A DNA stretch of 64,000 nucleotides, from assembly GCF_905220415.1 (NCBI RefSeq), contig NC_059565.1:2690501-2754500 (forward strand), written 5' to 3'. Position 1 is the stretch's first letter, and each line of letters starts with the position of its first letter. This DNA is from Colias croceus (lineage: Eukaryota; Arthropoda; Insecta; Lepidoptera; Pieridae). A program made the position numbers and the translations under genes. The notes under the pieces are model-generated. The model had not been told where the DNA came from and did not search any database. It saw only the letters and a list, made by a program, of their open reading frames with translations. Below, one piece after another: positions 48,701 to 60,197 of this stretch.

Positions 48701-50815
48701 ATCAACTAAGGTACCTCTATTATTTTTCTACAATTTTTTTTAAAGTACTATAAAACACTGCGCGCGACCCGATTAAAATCAGTCGGCAGCGAGCCTTTCC
48801 AGAGAGAGGACATGTTGCTCGGCGCTCTCCTGTGGACTTATGCTGTTCATAGTAAAAGGATAGCGCAAGCCGCGATCTATCGTAATAGATCGCGGAGATT
48901 TTGACTTGCGTTAAATTGAATAAGCCCTCTTAATTCACATTTTTATCAAAACATGTTTTGATTTTGAAACATGCAAGCATTTTTATATACTTAATATAAA
49001 TAAAAAAAAAAAAACATATTTTAGAGTAAAAATAGTAATAAAGTACAACTTTTGTTTGATTGTTTGCATGATGCCTAAAAACCACTGAACAATTTTTAAT
49101 AAAGTTTTAATTTTTTACCGCTACAACATCATAAAAATCAATATAATTTTATATTTATTACAGGAGGAAGAAGAAAAGCCAGAAGGAGAAGCGGCCCTCA
49201 ACGCTTTATTTCAGAAAATATACGGAGAAGGCTCCGATGAAGTTAGACGAGCCATGAATAAGAGTTATGTGAGTATATTTATTTACAAATAAATATAGTT
49301 TAAAAAATATCCTGTTTTAAAAAAGTAATGTTTATAGATAGGGTGGTTCTCTAGAAAGGTTTTGGTATATAATTTATTAAGTTTCGGACAAAGCGGGCGA
49401 AGCTGCGGGCGGAAAGCTAGTATATCCCTACATAGTATAAAACAAAGTCGCTTTTTCTGTCCCTATGTCCCTTTGTATGCTTAAATCTTAAAAACTACTC
49501 AACGGATTTTGATGCGGTTTTTTTAATAGATAGAGTGATTTAATGGGAAGGTTTTAATATATAATTTATTAAGTTTTAGTCAAAGCGGGCGAAGCTGCGG
49601 GCGGAAAGCTAGTAAATATATAAAATAAATTTAAAGGAGAAGAAGAATCCTACAAATATTATAAATGCGAAAGTTTGTGAGGATGGATGTATTTGTACTT
49701 GGATTAACACAGTTTTATCCCGGAAATCCCACGGGAACGGAAACTATGTGGGTTTTTCCTTGGAAACGCGGGCGAAGCCGCTGGCGGAAAGTTAGTAAGA
49801 TATATAGGCCTTATCCAACATTTGTTATAATGTGGTGGGCCCATCAAAAATTGTTTAATTTTGTTAACACTCTGAATTGACGGTCTTTGCGAAATATTCT
49901 TTATTAGTCAGTCCATACAAAACAATAGCGCGATGTAGGAGACACGTAGCGACATCTAGTTTGGGAAACTGTATCATTGGCTCTTAAGAGAACTATTTTC
50001 AGGACAATTTTCACACACGGCACGATCTGATCCCATACTAAGCTTTCGCTTGTGTTATGGAAACCAGATGGCTGATAAACATACATATATAATTTTAAAT
50101 AAATACTTATATAGATAATTAACACCCAGACACCAAGCAAACATCTATGTTCATCACACAAATATTTGCCCCGGGTGGGAATCGAACCCACGATCTGGCT
50201 TAAAAGGCAGGGCCACTACTAACCAAGCCAATCTGTCTCTCTTCACAATGGGCAGCGTTGGCCCAACAAATGATGGTCGATGTTTGCCGCCATTACGGCG
50301 ATTATGAATAAACATCTACAATGACGGCCGATGATAGACATTTAGACCCTCTACAGTCTCTACCGTTAGTACCTCTACTCTTTTACCCGCGGTCTCGTCC
50401 GCGTTTTCAAAGAAAAACCATAGTTCCCGTTCCTGTGAGATTTCAGGGATAAAAAGTAGCCATGTCTTATTCTGGGTCTTCAGCTACCTACATACCAAAT
50501 TTCATTGTAATCGGTTCAGGTAAATGCGAGAAAGAGTAACAAACATACACACACACATACATCCATCCTCACAAACTTTCGCATTTATAATTTTAGTTAC
50601 ATTAGTAGGTTACTATCGCATTTATAATACAAGTATGATTAATTAATTAATTAATTAAGTAAATAAATAAATAAATATATTAATTTCCATATTTTTCTAT
50701 GTTCCAGGTGGAATCAGGTGGAACTGTTCTAAGCACAAACTGGAATCAAGTGGCCAAAGAGAAGGTTGAAGTTAAACCACCAGATGGACTTGAGTTCAAG
50801 AAGTGGGATGAATAA
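45780..50815 (+). CDS. Sgt1: Sgt1 (SUGT1), Hsp90/SCF co-chaperone
   Basis: Co-chaperone linking Hsp90 to SCF ubiquitin ligase and kinetochore assembly. Six plus-strand exons: 45780-45812, 46747-46863, 47272-47473, 47959-48044, 49164-49268, 50708-50815. They total 651 nt and give 216 residues, with frame kept at each junction. A short acidic start (MGDSKENPVVE) is followed by the CS domain at about residues 14-105, which opens KIKHDWYQTD and contains LELELAHEIIP and RWTVLEGEG. The SGS domain follows, with DWDKIEKDI, GEAALNALFQKIYG, DEVRRAMNKSYVESGGTVLS and the end PPDGLEFKKWDE. The TPR domain of vertebrate and plant Sgt1 is absent, as in other insect versions. Intron 5 carries three Helitron-like copies and a SINE. 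Confidence 0.94.
46528..46707 (-). mobile_element. Helitron-like element, AAAGCTGAAGAG-related subfamily (minus)
   Basis: CTAGCTGTGCCGCTCCACTC at one end and TTTATAATATTAGTGTAGA at the other. It lies in Sgt1 intron 1 and ends about 40 bp before exon 2. Confidence 0.6.
47738..47850. mobile_element. short MITE in Sgt1 intron 3
   Basis: Ends TCGGGCGCGATAACTTAACA and, inverted, TCGGGCGAGTTAACTAGACA, with an inner pair CTCTTTCACTC / GAGTGAAAGGG. Confidence 0.7.
49340..49797 (+). mobile_element. three successive Helitron-like elements in Sgt1 intron 5
   Basis: The copies end with CTAG at 49420 and 49612, and with a diverged GTTAG at 49796. The second is full length from about 49432; the first is 5'-truncated. 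All three read on the plus strand. Confidence 0.65.
49890..50245 (-). mobile_element. tRNA-derived SINE
   Basis: On the minus strand the head GGCTTGGTTAGTAGTGGCC (box A) and GTGGGTTCGATTCCCACC (box B) form a tRNA-like region at 50161-50240. A body containing TGATGAACATAGATGTTTGC and GTTTATCAGCCATCTGG follows. It lacks a full cloverleaf, so it is a SINE head rather than a tRNA gene. Confidence 0.8.
50391..50598 (-). mobile_element. Helitron-like element (minus), CTAG end lost
   Basis: Starts ACCCGCGGTCTCGTCCGCG and ends TTCGCATTTATAATTTTAG. It lies about 110 bp before the last Sgt1 exon. Confidence 0.6.
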
Positions 50816-52130
50816 ATATATAATTGTCTATGGAAGATTAATATGTTGATAGAAGATTGAAAAAAAAAAAAATTTTTTTTTTAGAAGATTGTAATCTCTT
50901 TAAATAAAAACGAATCCCTATTTCCCTTGGTCACGGCATCATGTTTTTAGTCAGTTATACGACTAGCTGGTCTCAAACGCTTTTTGTTAATTGTAATAAT
51001 TACATTTGTTTTTTCAGAAATGTATAAAATAATTAAGTCACTGATAGCCTGTTTAACACTTTGTGGCGTATATTTTTACAAAGATTATTTGTAATATAAC
51101 AGTCAAATAAGGTAAATAGAACTTATCCAGAAGTAGATTATTAAATATAATTTTTTTATACTCAATAGTTTTCCGTTCTTTTAAGTGATAAAAAAGTTTC
51201 TTCAAGTATTATGAACAATATAATTTGTTTTTCAACATTTCGTGTTTTGAATGAAAAATAGAAAGAAAGAGACAGAACTATATATTTTTATCTTTGGTGC
51301 TGGACGCGTTATTATGTCCTTAATGTTACTTCTATTGTAATATCTTTCTATTATTCATATAAACTATTCTTATGTATCTAATTTTAATTTATTTTATATG
51401 AAAAATGAAGAAAATTTGTTTTTGTACAAGACTTTATATATTGCAAAATCTTCTATCAACATATTAATTGAAAATAATGTCATTTGTTTTATTTGAAGCG
51501 AATTTGTGAAATCTGTAATCTACCTATGCCTGAAACGTCTTTGAATGTAGTTGTGTATTTTGACTGCGCAAAGTTAATTTTAATGTATTTAATACTTAAT
51601 ATAATACTTTTAAGTCATATGTGTGTTTTATTTTACAACCTTCCATAATACATTTTGATAATATATGATAGAATAAGAGGAAATAAATAAGATAATATGT
51701 TTGGGGAATATTTTCTACTAGCTGTGCCCCGTGGGTTTACCCGCATTGCTCAGCTCCTGTTGGTCTTAGCGTGATTATATATTGCCCATAGCCTTCCTCG
51801 ATAAATGGGCTATCTAACACCGAAATAATTTTTCATATCAGACAAGTAGTTCCTGAGATTAGTGCGTTCAAACAAACTCTTCAGCTATAAAATAATAGTA
51901 TGCATAGATATAAAAAAAATGTTAAAACTAATGCGAAACCGATTTTCTAGTCACAGTTCGAGAGAGCTAAGAGCTAAAGGCCTAGCTACGTCTAGCTGAT
52001 GCGCGTGCACGCGTTAGACTACTCAACACACTCATTGTCATTAGTTTTGCAATTTTTCGAGATGCACGTGATATTCGAGAACAAAATGATGAATTGACAT
52101 GTTAGTGATTACATTACTCGTAAAATAATA
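50816..52130. other. Sgt1 3' flank
   Basis: AT-rich, with no ORF supported. A Helitron-like element on the minus strand (51718-51895) has its CTAG at 51718. Confidence 0.5.
50903..50908 (+). promoter_or_regulatory. candidate poly(A) signal of Sgt1
   Basis: AATAAA 88 nt after the stop. Another AATAAA overlaps the stop codon itself and is less likely to be used. Confidence 0.45.
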
Positions 52131-52674
52131 AAGCGTGTCCCAGACAGACGCGGCCTGCGGTGGCGGTGGCGGTGGCGGTCAGTTGGATGACTTGAAAGTT
52201 CTAGGAACGACATAGACAGACGCGGCCTGGACGCGGTCACAGCGCGGCTTACCGCGGCCGCAAGCCCCGCCCTCTCCGCCACCGCTTCTGTGTGAATGAG
52301 CGCGCGGACATGAGGCGGTCATTACGCGATCAGTTGTAAATTTTTGCAACAGGCCGCGTGTACCGCGTGAAATTATGCCTATAAACACTGAGTTGTTTAT
52401 TCAAATAGTGCAAAATTACCCAGTTTTGTATGATACATCACATAAAGACTAAAAAAACAAAAGAATTAAAGACAAAATATGGGCAATAAAAGCAAGAAAA
52501 CTTCGTACGATTGGCCATTACTAACGTCCACTTGCAGGTGAGACTCGAGAGCTAATGTGCCGCTGTAGGTTAGAATGACCGCCACCGCGGCCGCGGCAGT
52601 ATATTGTTATCACGGTCAAGCAAGAAGGCAACAGCAGATCGCCACCGCAGGCCGCGTCTGTCTGGGACAGGCTT
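52131..52674. mobile_element. 544-bp CpG-rich MITE
   Basis: Terminal inverted repeats of 35 bp with one mismatch, starting TGTCCCAGACAGACGCGGCC. A further partial copy of the end (ACAGACGCGGCCTGGACGCG) lies at about 52193, and GGTGGC runs follow the left end. The interior is much richer in CG than the flanks. No transposase frame; the one at 52179-52388 is not a gene. Confidence 0.85.
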
Positions 52675-53107
52675 AAGAGGAAACAGTAGAGAAAAAAAAG
52701 ACAATATTTGTCACGCGCGCATGTGACGCTTCGATGCAGATGGTCCTCGGGAATATATTTTTGTTATTTGGTTTTGAATATTATTTTAATTAGGACAAAG
52801 TTGAAAATAGTTTGATAGGTAGTGAAAAATGCGCTGCGCTGCCACTCATATGAGTTGCACCATATTACTCTAGCAATAACAATGACAATGGAAAATAAAG
52901 TCGCTGTTACTTGACATTAATATTTTATCTTAATTTTAGCTAAAATATGCTGTAACCAAGCCGAGTTTTCAGAAGGTATATAATTGTCTCTAATACTGTT
53001 ATCAATAGGTAAAATATGTACTTTTTAAGTGTATATTCAGCTCAGATTGATTTTAATCGGATCAGTTGTTACAAATCATATATAAATCGACTTTCTTATA
53101 TTAGATA

Positions 53108-53279
53108 CTAGCTTACCGCCCCCGGCTTCGCCCGCTTTGTCTAAAACCTAATAATTTATTTACTACAACCTTCCTCTTGAAACACTATCTATTAAAAAAA
53201 ACCGCATCAATCCGTTGCGTAGTTTTACAGATTTAAGCATACAAAGGGACATAGAAAGCGACTTTGTTTTATACTATGT
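53108..53279 (-). mobile_element. Helitron-like element (minus)
   Basis: CTAGCTTACCGCC start and an AAAGCGACTTTGTTTTATAC end, the same subfamily as 30324-30509 and 49432-49612. Confidence 0.65.
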
Positions 53280-56200
53280 AGTGATAGTGTTAGTGCCCTA
53301 TTTTTTCATACTGTATAAGAGGTGGAAGGAAAAATAAAAAACGGTATAAATATCTAAATTTTTATTTCACAATAAATTACACATTCACATTTATAACATT
53401 TAAATAAAATCTTACAGTTAAATAATACGGTATAATAAATATAAATCTCATGTAAATAATTTTGTATTTTCGCCGTTTGGAAAGTATATAATATTATGTA
53501 TATTTTTCACGATTAAGGACATTACACATATATATACATATTTAATTGTAAATACGAAGCTGTAAATACACATTATTTTGGATCGAGTTAAAATTTAAGT
53601 ACGATACTTATTTTTTCTGTAGTAAAAGTAAACAGAAAAATTTTTTTTTTGATAAATAGTATTGGATAGATAAATGAATAGGCTGTTTCTGTGTATTTTC
53701 AACAAAAATAGAATTAAATATATAATTTATATTTGACTGTATTTTATTCAGATAGGTATTTAAATACACCTTTTTATTTATAAAATTATAGTACACATTA
53801 AATTGACGCAGAACTATTGAAAAATACATTTTACAATTAAACATAGATAAAATAAAAAAGAGCGTGTGTGTCGAGCATACGTGTCAGAAGTGAAACTTCT
53901 TTGGCAAGATTCAAAGATACCAAAATCGTACCACCATGACCGCATGACGTGATGGTTTTGCCATGACGCGACCTTGAAATTTTACTCTCAACGCGCCTAA
54001 AAAAGTTTCACTTCAAAAATCTCATGTTAGGTGTATTTTTTGGATTTAACTTGACCTTTTTTTAGAACAAATATAAAGTAATATCTCATGATAACAATTT
54101 TTCCAATAGTTCAACGTTAACAGAACCTTTACTCAGCAAAAATTGATTCTATACAAACCTATTTAACAAAAATACAAAAATTTCATTAGAAGATTAACGG
54201 TGCATTTACATCAAACGAGCGAATGCTCATTCTAACCCCACTATGTAAAATTATTTTAGTTTAAACAGCCGTAAAGCATTCTTTCGTTGTTCTTAGTGCG
54301 TTCGAAAAGATTATATGCAATGTTCTAATACTGAACAACTTTGAATACGAGTTTTCGTTTACACTTGTTTGATGTCCGTTTGATGTAAATGCACTGTAAA
54401 TGAATAAAAAAAAGAGTGTGTGTACTTATGTACACGCGTTAGAAGTTATACTGCTTTGGCGTATGGAAAAAAATACTAGAATATACAACTTGAACATAGT
54501 TATCAATTTTCATACCACCTAGAACTAACTTCATGCTGTTAAATTTATGTGTCGGTGTGCGCGCGCATCGTAACAATTCACTCTCATCATTTTTCTCCAT
54601 CGCGCCAAAAGAAGTATAACTTCAATAATTTCTTACAGCAGATCTAAATTATTTTTATTCATTCTAAAAACATAAATTTCACTATAAATATATTTTGTAC
54701 CACAAACTATTTGTACGGTAAATATTTCACAATTATTCATTCATTCACATAACATTACAATAAAACATTTATTCATTACAACTATAGGCCTTTAACACTA
54801 ATATTTTTAGACATTGACATTAGTTTTTTAATGCTCAGTATAAATTAATATGTATATGTAAATATGATGAAAATAATTTTGAATTGTGAAAAAATATGAA
54901 AATCTACAAGAAAAATTTGATTTTTTGTTTGTATGAATTGAATAGGCTCCGAAACTACTGCACCGATTATAATACCATTAAAATTCTATATTATCCCTGA
55001 TGAACATAGGCTATATTTAGAGCAGCTAGTTAAAAATACAAGTATATTAAAAACGTTACTCTTAATAAAATAGAGATGTTATCAATTTTTACATCTTCTG
55101 TAATCAAATCTATAATTCTAAAAAACTTTTTTCTCTACAACATTAATTCAAACCATTGAGAGAAAAGTTTTTTTTTAATGGCTACACATAAAGTAATTTA
55201 TTCTGAGCATTAAAAAACCTTTTAAAACATTGAATAAACACGACATAAAACACCAATAGCATTATTATTAAATAGCGAGATCTATAGACCCTATCTACTA
55301 ACCATCTACAAAAAAAAACGATTTAAAACGGTCAAAACTTAGTTGTAAACTTAAAATGACCTATAATGCCAAATTTCAAATAAATGCACGATTTTCAATA
55401 AATAAAAGCAATTTACTATCGACTTAAAAAATAACAAAAACAAAATGTGTGCCGAGCACACGTGTCAGAAGTGAAACTTCTTTGGCAAAATTCAAAAATA
55501 CAAAAATCGTCGCCTTACTCAATGACGTGACGGTATTGCCATGACTCGACTTTGAAATTTTACTCTCAACACGCCAAAAGAAGTTTCACTTCATAAGAGC
55601 AAAAAAATGGGTTATCTATAATTCTCTAAAAATTGAATTACTCCACTTGATAAAAACAGGAAGAGTTATTATTTATTATAATAATTTATCTACTCTTTTT
55701 TCTACGAGTAGCATCAAAATTTGTGCGTCCCAATAATATAAAAATGCATTTTGTGCGCGTATCGGCATTTTATATATAGCTTCTTATTCTTGTTTCTTTC
55801 TAATACATAACTTTAACATGTGTATTTATACACATAGAACATAGTATTTTTATACGACTCTTATTTTTTATTAACCCATTGAGCCCCAAGCGGCCCGATC
55901 GGTCCACGACACAATAGATTTTCTATTGTGTCTGAGGCTGAGTTATTAAAATAATCGCAAAAACCTTTTTGACTTAGACAATGAATGTTTAAAATTTAGA
56001 ACAAAGATCATGATTAATTCTGTATAAAAGTAAACTATAACACAAATTGGTAGAAAATAAACCTTATTACTATAGTAGAAAGGTCGAAGCCTTTAAAAAC
56101 CTTTGTCAAATCATACAAAAATGAACTTCAGAGCATACGTAATAAAGTCGAAAATCCAGTAACTGAAGATATTTTCATTTCACTTTTCATTACACATAAA

Positions 56201-56856
56201 TAAATTACTAAGAATTTGCTAAATAATAATGAACTTTACAACCATCAAAATAAGTAGGAAAATACATTAACAATGTGCAAAACCAATGTTTCATTCCGTT
56301 AATTTTGTTAACCGATTTTGAACTGAATGAAATAGGATCGAATTTGATCTTTTTTTAATCCTTTACATTTGATAAACAATTTTGAACTTTAACGCCTTTG
56401 AAATGAGATCGAATAATTTTCAACAATTACAATATTTGTGACTGTGTTGCCGTCGAAATTTGAATTTCGGCAGAAAATAATAAAGTCTATTCGATATTAT
56501 TTTGTACGGAGCCTTGCGACGTTTCTCCGCTATCCAATTACAATTTTGTAATTGGTCTCTCTGAAATAAATAATATTTTATTAATAACAATAAAAAAAAA
56601 AATATTAAAAATTCGAAAAAAGAGTTGACTTTTTTAAATTTCACTCACGGGAAAAGGAAAGTATTTCTATTTTGTGGTATTCTGGTACATACGCTTCATT
56701 AATATCAAGTATTATCAAAATCCGTTCAGCAATTTTCTTGTGAAAGGGCAACAATCATAAATTCACCCACAAAAGCCTTCACGTTTATAACATAAGGGCA
56801 ATAAAAAAAAAACATTTTTCAACATAAACTATTTTTACAACAACAACAATACATAA
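53280..56856. other. gene-free AT-rich stretch with repeats
   Basis: GAAGTGAAACTTCTTT-family copies at 53849-54023, 54408-54633 and 55447-55591. No coding frame is convincing. If the minus-strand gene at 57.3 kb has a long 3' UTR it could extend here, but no signal settles this. Confidence 0.5.
54200..54397. mobile_element. MITE, about 197 bp
   Basis: Ends GTGCATTTACATCAAACG and its complement. The interior is AT-rich. Confidence 0.75.
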
Positions 56857-57263
56857 GGGCGGCCGTACACGGACCGCTTCAAGCAGTTCAGACCGACCGC
56901 TTGAAGCCGCGACCGCGCGGTGAACTATAGGCATTCATTCACCGCCGTACACGTGACGGCTCGAGCCGTCGCGACCGCTTCAAGCCGTCAACTGCATGAC
57001 GAAATTCCACCGTGCCGTTGACGGCTTGCGAGCGGTCGTGAGGCATACACTGACTGCTCGAGCCGTTGACTGCGCTAGAGCCGTCGACGGCTCCCTATAC
57101 CCCTGAAAATCAATGACTTGACTAGTCAAAAAAAGCGGTTGGTAGCGACGGCTCGAGCGGTCAACAACCGACGGCTCGAGCAGTTGACGCCGACCGCTCG
57201 AGCCGTCCGTGTACGTCGCTCAGCCGTTAACTGCTCGAGCGGTCCGTGTACGGCCGCCCTAAC
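56857..57263. mobile_element. GC-rich MITE built of GACGGCTCGAGC motifs
   Basis: Inverted ends AGGGCGGCCGTACACGGACC. The interior is a mosaic of CGACGGCTCGAGC, GACCGCTTGAAGC and GCTCGAGCCGT in both directions, so it can fold many ways. The target duplication is unclear. It lies about 50 bp from the terminal exon at 57311. Confidence 0.85.
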
Positions 57264-57310
57264 TTTTACAAATGTTATTTAAAACATAACCAGTTTAAGT
57301 TAAATAAATG

Positions 57311-59760
57311 TTAAATTCTTTCATATATTTTATTACCATTTGTACGAGACAAAAAATATTTTAAATACTCACTATCTTTGAATGCTATGGTTCCTGACCA
57401 GGGCAATAAATCGTCGATGGGCGATGGCCACCTAAAAATTATATATAAACACATTGAGATATATACTATAATAATACCTAAATATAATATAAACAAATTA
57501 GTATAACAATCGTCTATTAAAAAGATCGTCAAAAATGTCCGAGCGGCATAAAACATTCATTGAAATTGACACCTTATTTCGTGGTAGTAATGTTCAAAGT
57601 CTATTGTATCGCTCATTAGAAAACTCTGCCTTATAAATATTAAATAGATAGGCATAGTTTTGCTTCGGACAATTTTTGAGCGTGTTTGTGAATCTAATTG
57701 TTAAATGTGAAACAATGAAAAAATAAGTATTCAATAAAAGTGACATGACTGCCTTAAAATATAGATGTCGTTTTTAGGGTTCCGTACCCAAAAGGTAAAA
57801 CGGGATCATATTCATTGTGTTATGCTTTCCAAAATGTATTGCTACAGTAAAATATGAGTTGTCAGTGTATGTGTGTGCTCGTCATAATGTTTACACGTCA
57901 AAATGCGTGTATAAACGTCAATGTATGAATAAATACATGTTTATTATACGCTAGTTTGTGTGCACGTTAATGTGTGTAACACGTCAGTACGTGTGTACAC
58001 GTCAGTATGTGAGTAGTGTCTCTCACAGGTGGCATCATCTAGGTCGGGGGCTTCCCATTTGTGTGAGTATACGTCAATGTGAATGTGTTTGTATATGTTA
58101 ATTTGTATATACTTTTAGTATGTATATATTGTCTGTACACGTCAATGTTTTTATGAATGTATATTTGTATGTATGTATATCTCACAGGTGGCATCATTTA
58201 GGTCGGGATATTTCCCATTTTTGTGAGTATACGTCAACGAGTGTGTGTGTTTGTACATGTTAATTTGTATATATTTTAAGTATGTATTGTCTGCATGTAC
58301 ACGTCAATGTTTGTATGAATGTCTATGTGTACATGTTGGATTGTATGTATGTATATCTCACAAGTGGCATCATTTAGGTCGGGATCTTTTCCCATTTGTG
58401 TGAGTATACGTCAACGTGTGTGTGTGTGTTTGTACATTTTTTATGTATGTATGTATGTGTGTGTATTTTTATGGTTTGTATGTATTGTCTGTATGTACAC
58501 GTCAATGATTGTATGTATGCATGTATGTATGTATGTATGTATGTATGCATGTATGTATGTATGTATGCATGTATTTATGTATGTATGTATGTATGTATGT
58601 ATGTATGTATGTATGTATGTATCTCACAAGCGGCATCATCCCGGTCGGGGTCGGGCGGCGGGCGGCGCGGCGGCGGGCCGCAGCCCGGCAGACACGTTTC
58701 AACCATCGCCTCTAGGCAGTTCACGAATAGTTCACTGCTTTCCGCCGTGTATTGGTTCTGTGACAAACACGCAAATGTCAAACTGCGACGAATAAAAAAA
58801 CTGGGCGCTCACGTGTCAGAAATGAAACTTCTTTGACGCAATCGAACGCTATTAATCATTAATTTGCTAATCTATACTAATATTATAAAGCTGAAGAGTT
58901 TGTTTGTTTGTTTGAACGCGCTAATCTCGGGAACCACTAGTCCGATTTGAAAAATTATTTCGCTGTTAGATTGCTCATTTATCGAGGAAGGCTATCACGC
59001 TACGAACAACAGGAGTGGAGCCACGGGGTTGAAACCGCGCGGAGCAGCTAGTTTATGCTAAAAGAAATAATTTTGTTTTTAGTTTTTTTATAAACGTATT
59101 AATGGATATCACGGTAAGTGATTAAATAAATATACATACATATTTCGTAATTTTCCAATAAAAATTTTAATTATTTATATCACAAAAACACGAAGTTGCT
59201 CAATCTATTCTTTTTTTTAACGATCTCAAAATTATCTAAGGCGACTCCTGCTTTACTACGCTACCCATACATTAAGGGTGCGACATGATCCAGTATACAC
59301 ATCCGAAAAATATTTATTTCCTATTTTAATAAAATTTGTAAAAGAATACATATGGAGACGACACCGCCTACATCACTTATGTTGCGCTCACCATAAGCCA
59401 TATGGCTTAACTGCACGCTCATTTTTTATTTGTTTTAAAGTGAAACGCATCAAATACCTTGGTGTGTGTTACGATATTGCACAAATAATACAAATAATAA
59501 GGAAAAGTGCAAAACAATAACTTTTCATCGGTAAGTACCTAACTAGACAATAATTTTTAAAATTTAGTTAGAGCAAAAAATGGCGCATAGATTTTGTTCG
59601 TAGTGTCTCCTCCATACGTAGTAATATTATCTCAATGAAAAAAAAAAAAAAACAAATTTACCTTAGTAAACGGTCCAGCGAACCGCCACAGTCCTCCGAA
59701 ACCACAACTTTGCATATAATGCAACTGTTGTTGACTCGCATCCTCTGACGCTATCATATT
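57311..59760 (-). CDS. partial unidentified gene, three exon-like pieces
   Basis: Three minus-strand pieces look like exons. 59662-59760 (NMIASEDASQQQLHYM ... FAGPFTK) has an acceptor TTCTAG and donor GTAAAT. 58628-58757 (NQYTAESSELFVNCLEAMVE, then a Pro/Arg-rich end) has acceptor GTCACAG and donor GTGAG. 57311-57430 (WPSPIDDLLPWSGTIAF ... YERI, stop) has acceptor TTTTAG. Pieces 1 and 2 join in phase 0. Piece 2 ends in phase 1 while piece 3 needs phase 2, so an exon is missing or the model is wrong there. The protein family is not recognised. The 5' part would lie beyond the LINE or outside the window. Confidence 0.4.
57550..57690 (+). mobile_element. TTTCGTGGCAGTAATG-family MITE
   Basis: Well-preserved copy ending CTTCGGACAATTTTTGAGCG; the left end GTCCGAGCGG is a degraded inverse of this. 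Confidence 0.65.
58020..58650. repeat. minisatellite containing copies of an exon end and splice donor
   Basis: CTCACA(A/G)GTGGCATCAT followed by TAGGTCGGG recurs at about 58022, 58181 and 58355. The fourth version, CTCACAAGCGGCATCATCCC at 58623, is the real 3' end and donor of the exon at 58628-58757. Spacings are about 159, 174 and 267 bp, filled by GTATACGTCAA and TGTA-rich DNA. Confidence 0.75.
58503..58622 (+). repeat. (TATG)n microsatellite
   Basis: Nearly uninterrupted GTAT/GCAT tetranucleotides. Long frames on both strands here are artefacts of the repeat. Confidence 0.95.
58798..59661. other. presumed intron with repeats
   Basis: A short GAAGTGAAACTTCTTT-family piece (58798-58845), a Helitron-like element (58871-59051, CTAG at 59048-59051), and the inverted copy of the 45096-45193 repeat at 59344-59453. 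No other gene evidence. Confidence 0.5.
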
Positions 59761-59778
59761 CTAGAATTATAGAGAAAA

Positions 59779-60126
59779 AAAAAGTGTGTGTTCACGCGTT
59801 AGAAGTTATACTTCTTTGGCGTATGGAAAAAATACTAGAACATACAACTTGAACATAGATAACTAACTTCATGCTGTTAAATTTAGGTGTCGGTGTGCGC
59901 GCGCATCGTAACAATTCACTCTCATCATTTTTCTCGTTCGAAATGCGTGCGTGTACTAGTGTACATACGTAAGAAGTGAAACTTCTTTATGACCTTATTT
60001 TTCAAAAAATAATTTACTATATGCAACTTTGCAGAAATACGTCGAATCACGCGTGGTAGGGATTAGAAAAAGATGGCGCGTAACGGAAAAATGCCACGCG
60101 TAATGAAAAAATGTTACTCTAAACTC
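59779..60126 (+). mobile_element. two joined GAAGTGAAACTTCTTT-family elements
   Basis: 59779-59935 matches 54408-54633 (GTGTGCGCGCGCATCGTAAC). 59940-60126 matches 41468-41680. They adjoin the 5' end of the LINE. Confidence 0.6.
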
Positions 60127-60197
60127 CCCCTTCTCGCCGCGGTCGTGCTGTCGTGCAGACGTGTTTTTTGTTTCATTTAATTACGCGCAAACTTCGC

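Noticed and set aside
50161..50240. tRNA gene on the minus strand
   Set aside because: Box A and box B are present, but a full cloverleaf is not, and a SINE body follows.
52179..52388. 69-codon frame in the CpG-rich MITE
   Set aside because: Open only because the GC-rich sequence has few stops; no transposase similarity.
58319..58836. Long frames on both strands across the TATG run
   Set aside because: A tetranucleotide repeat without stops gives long frames in several phases; not coding.
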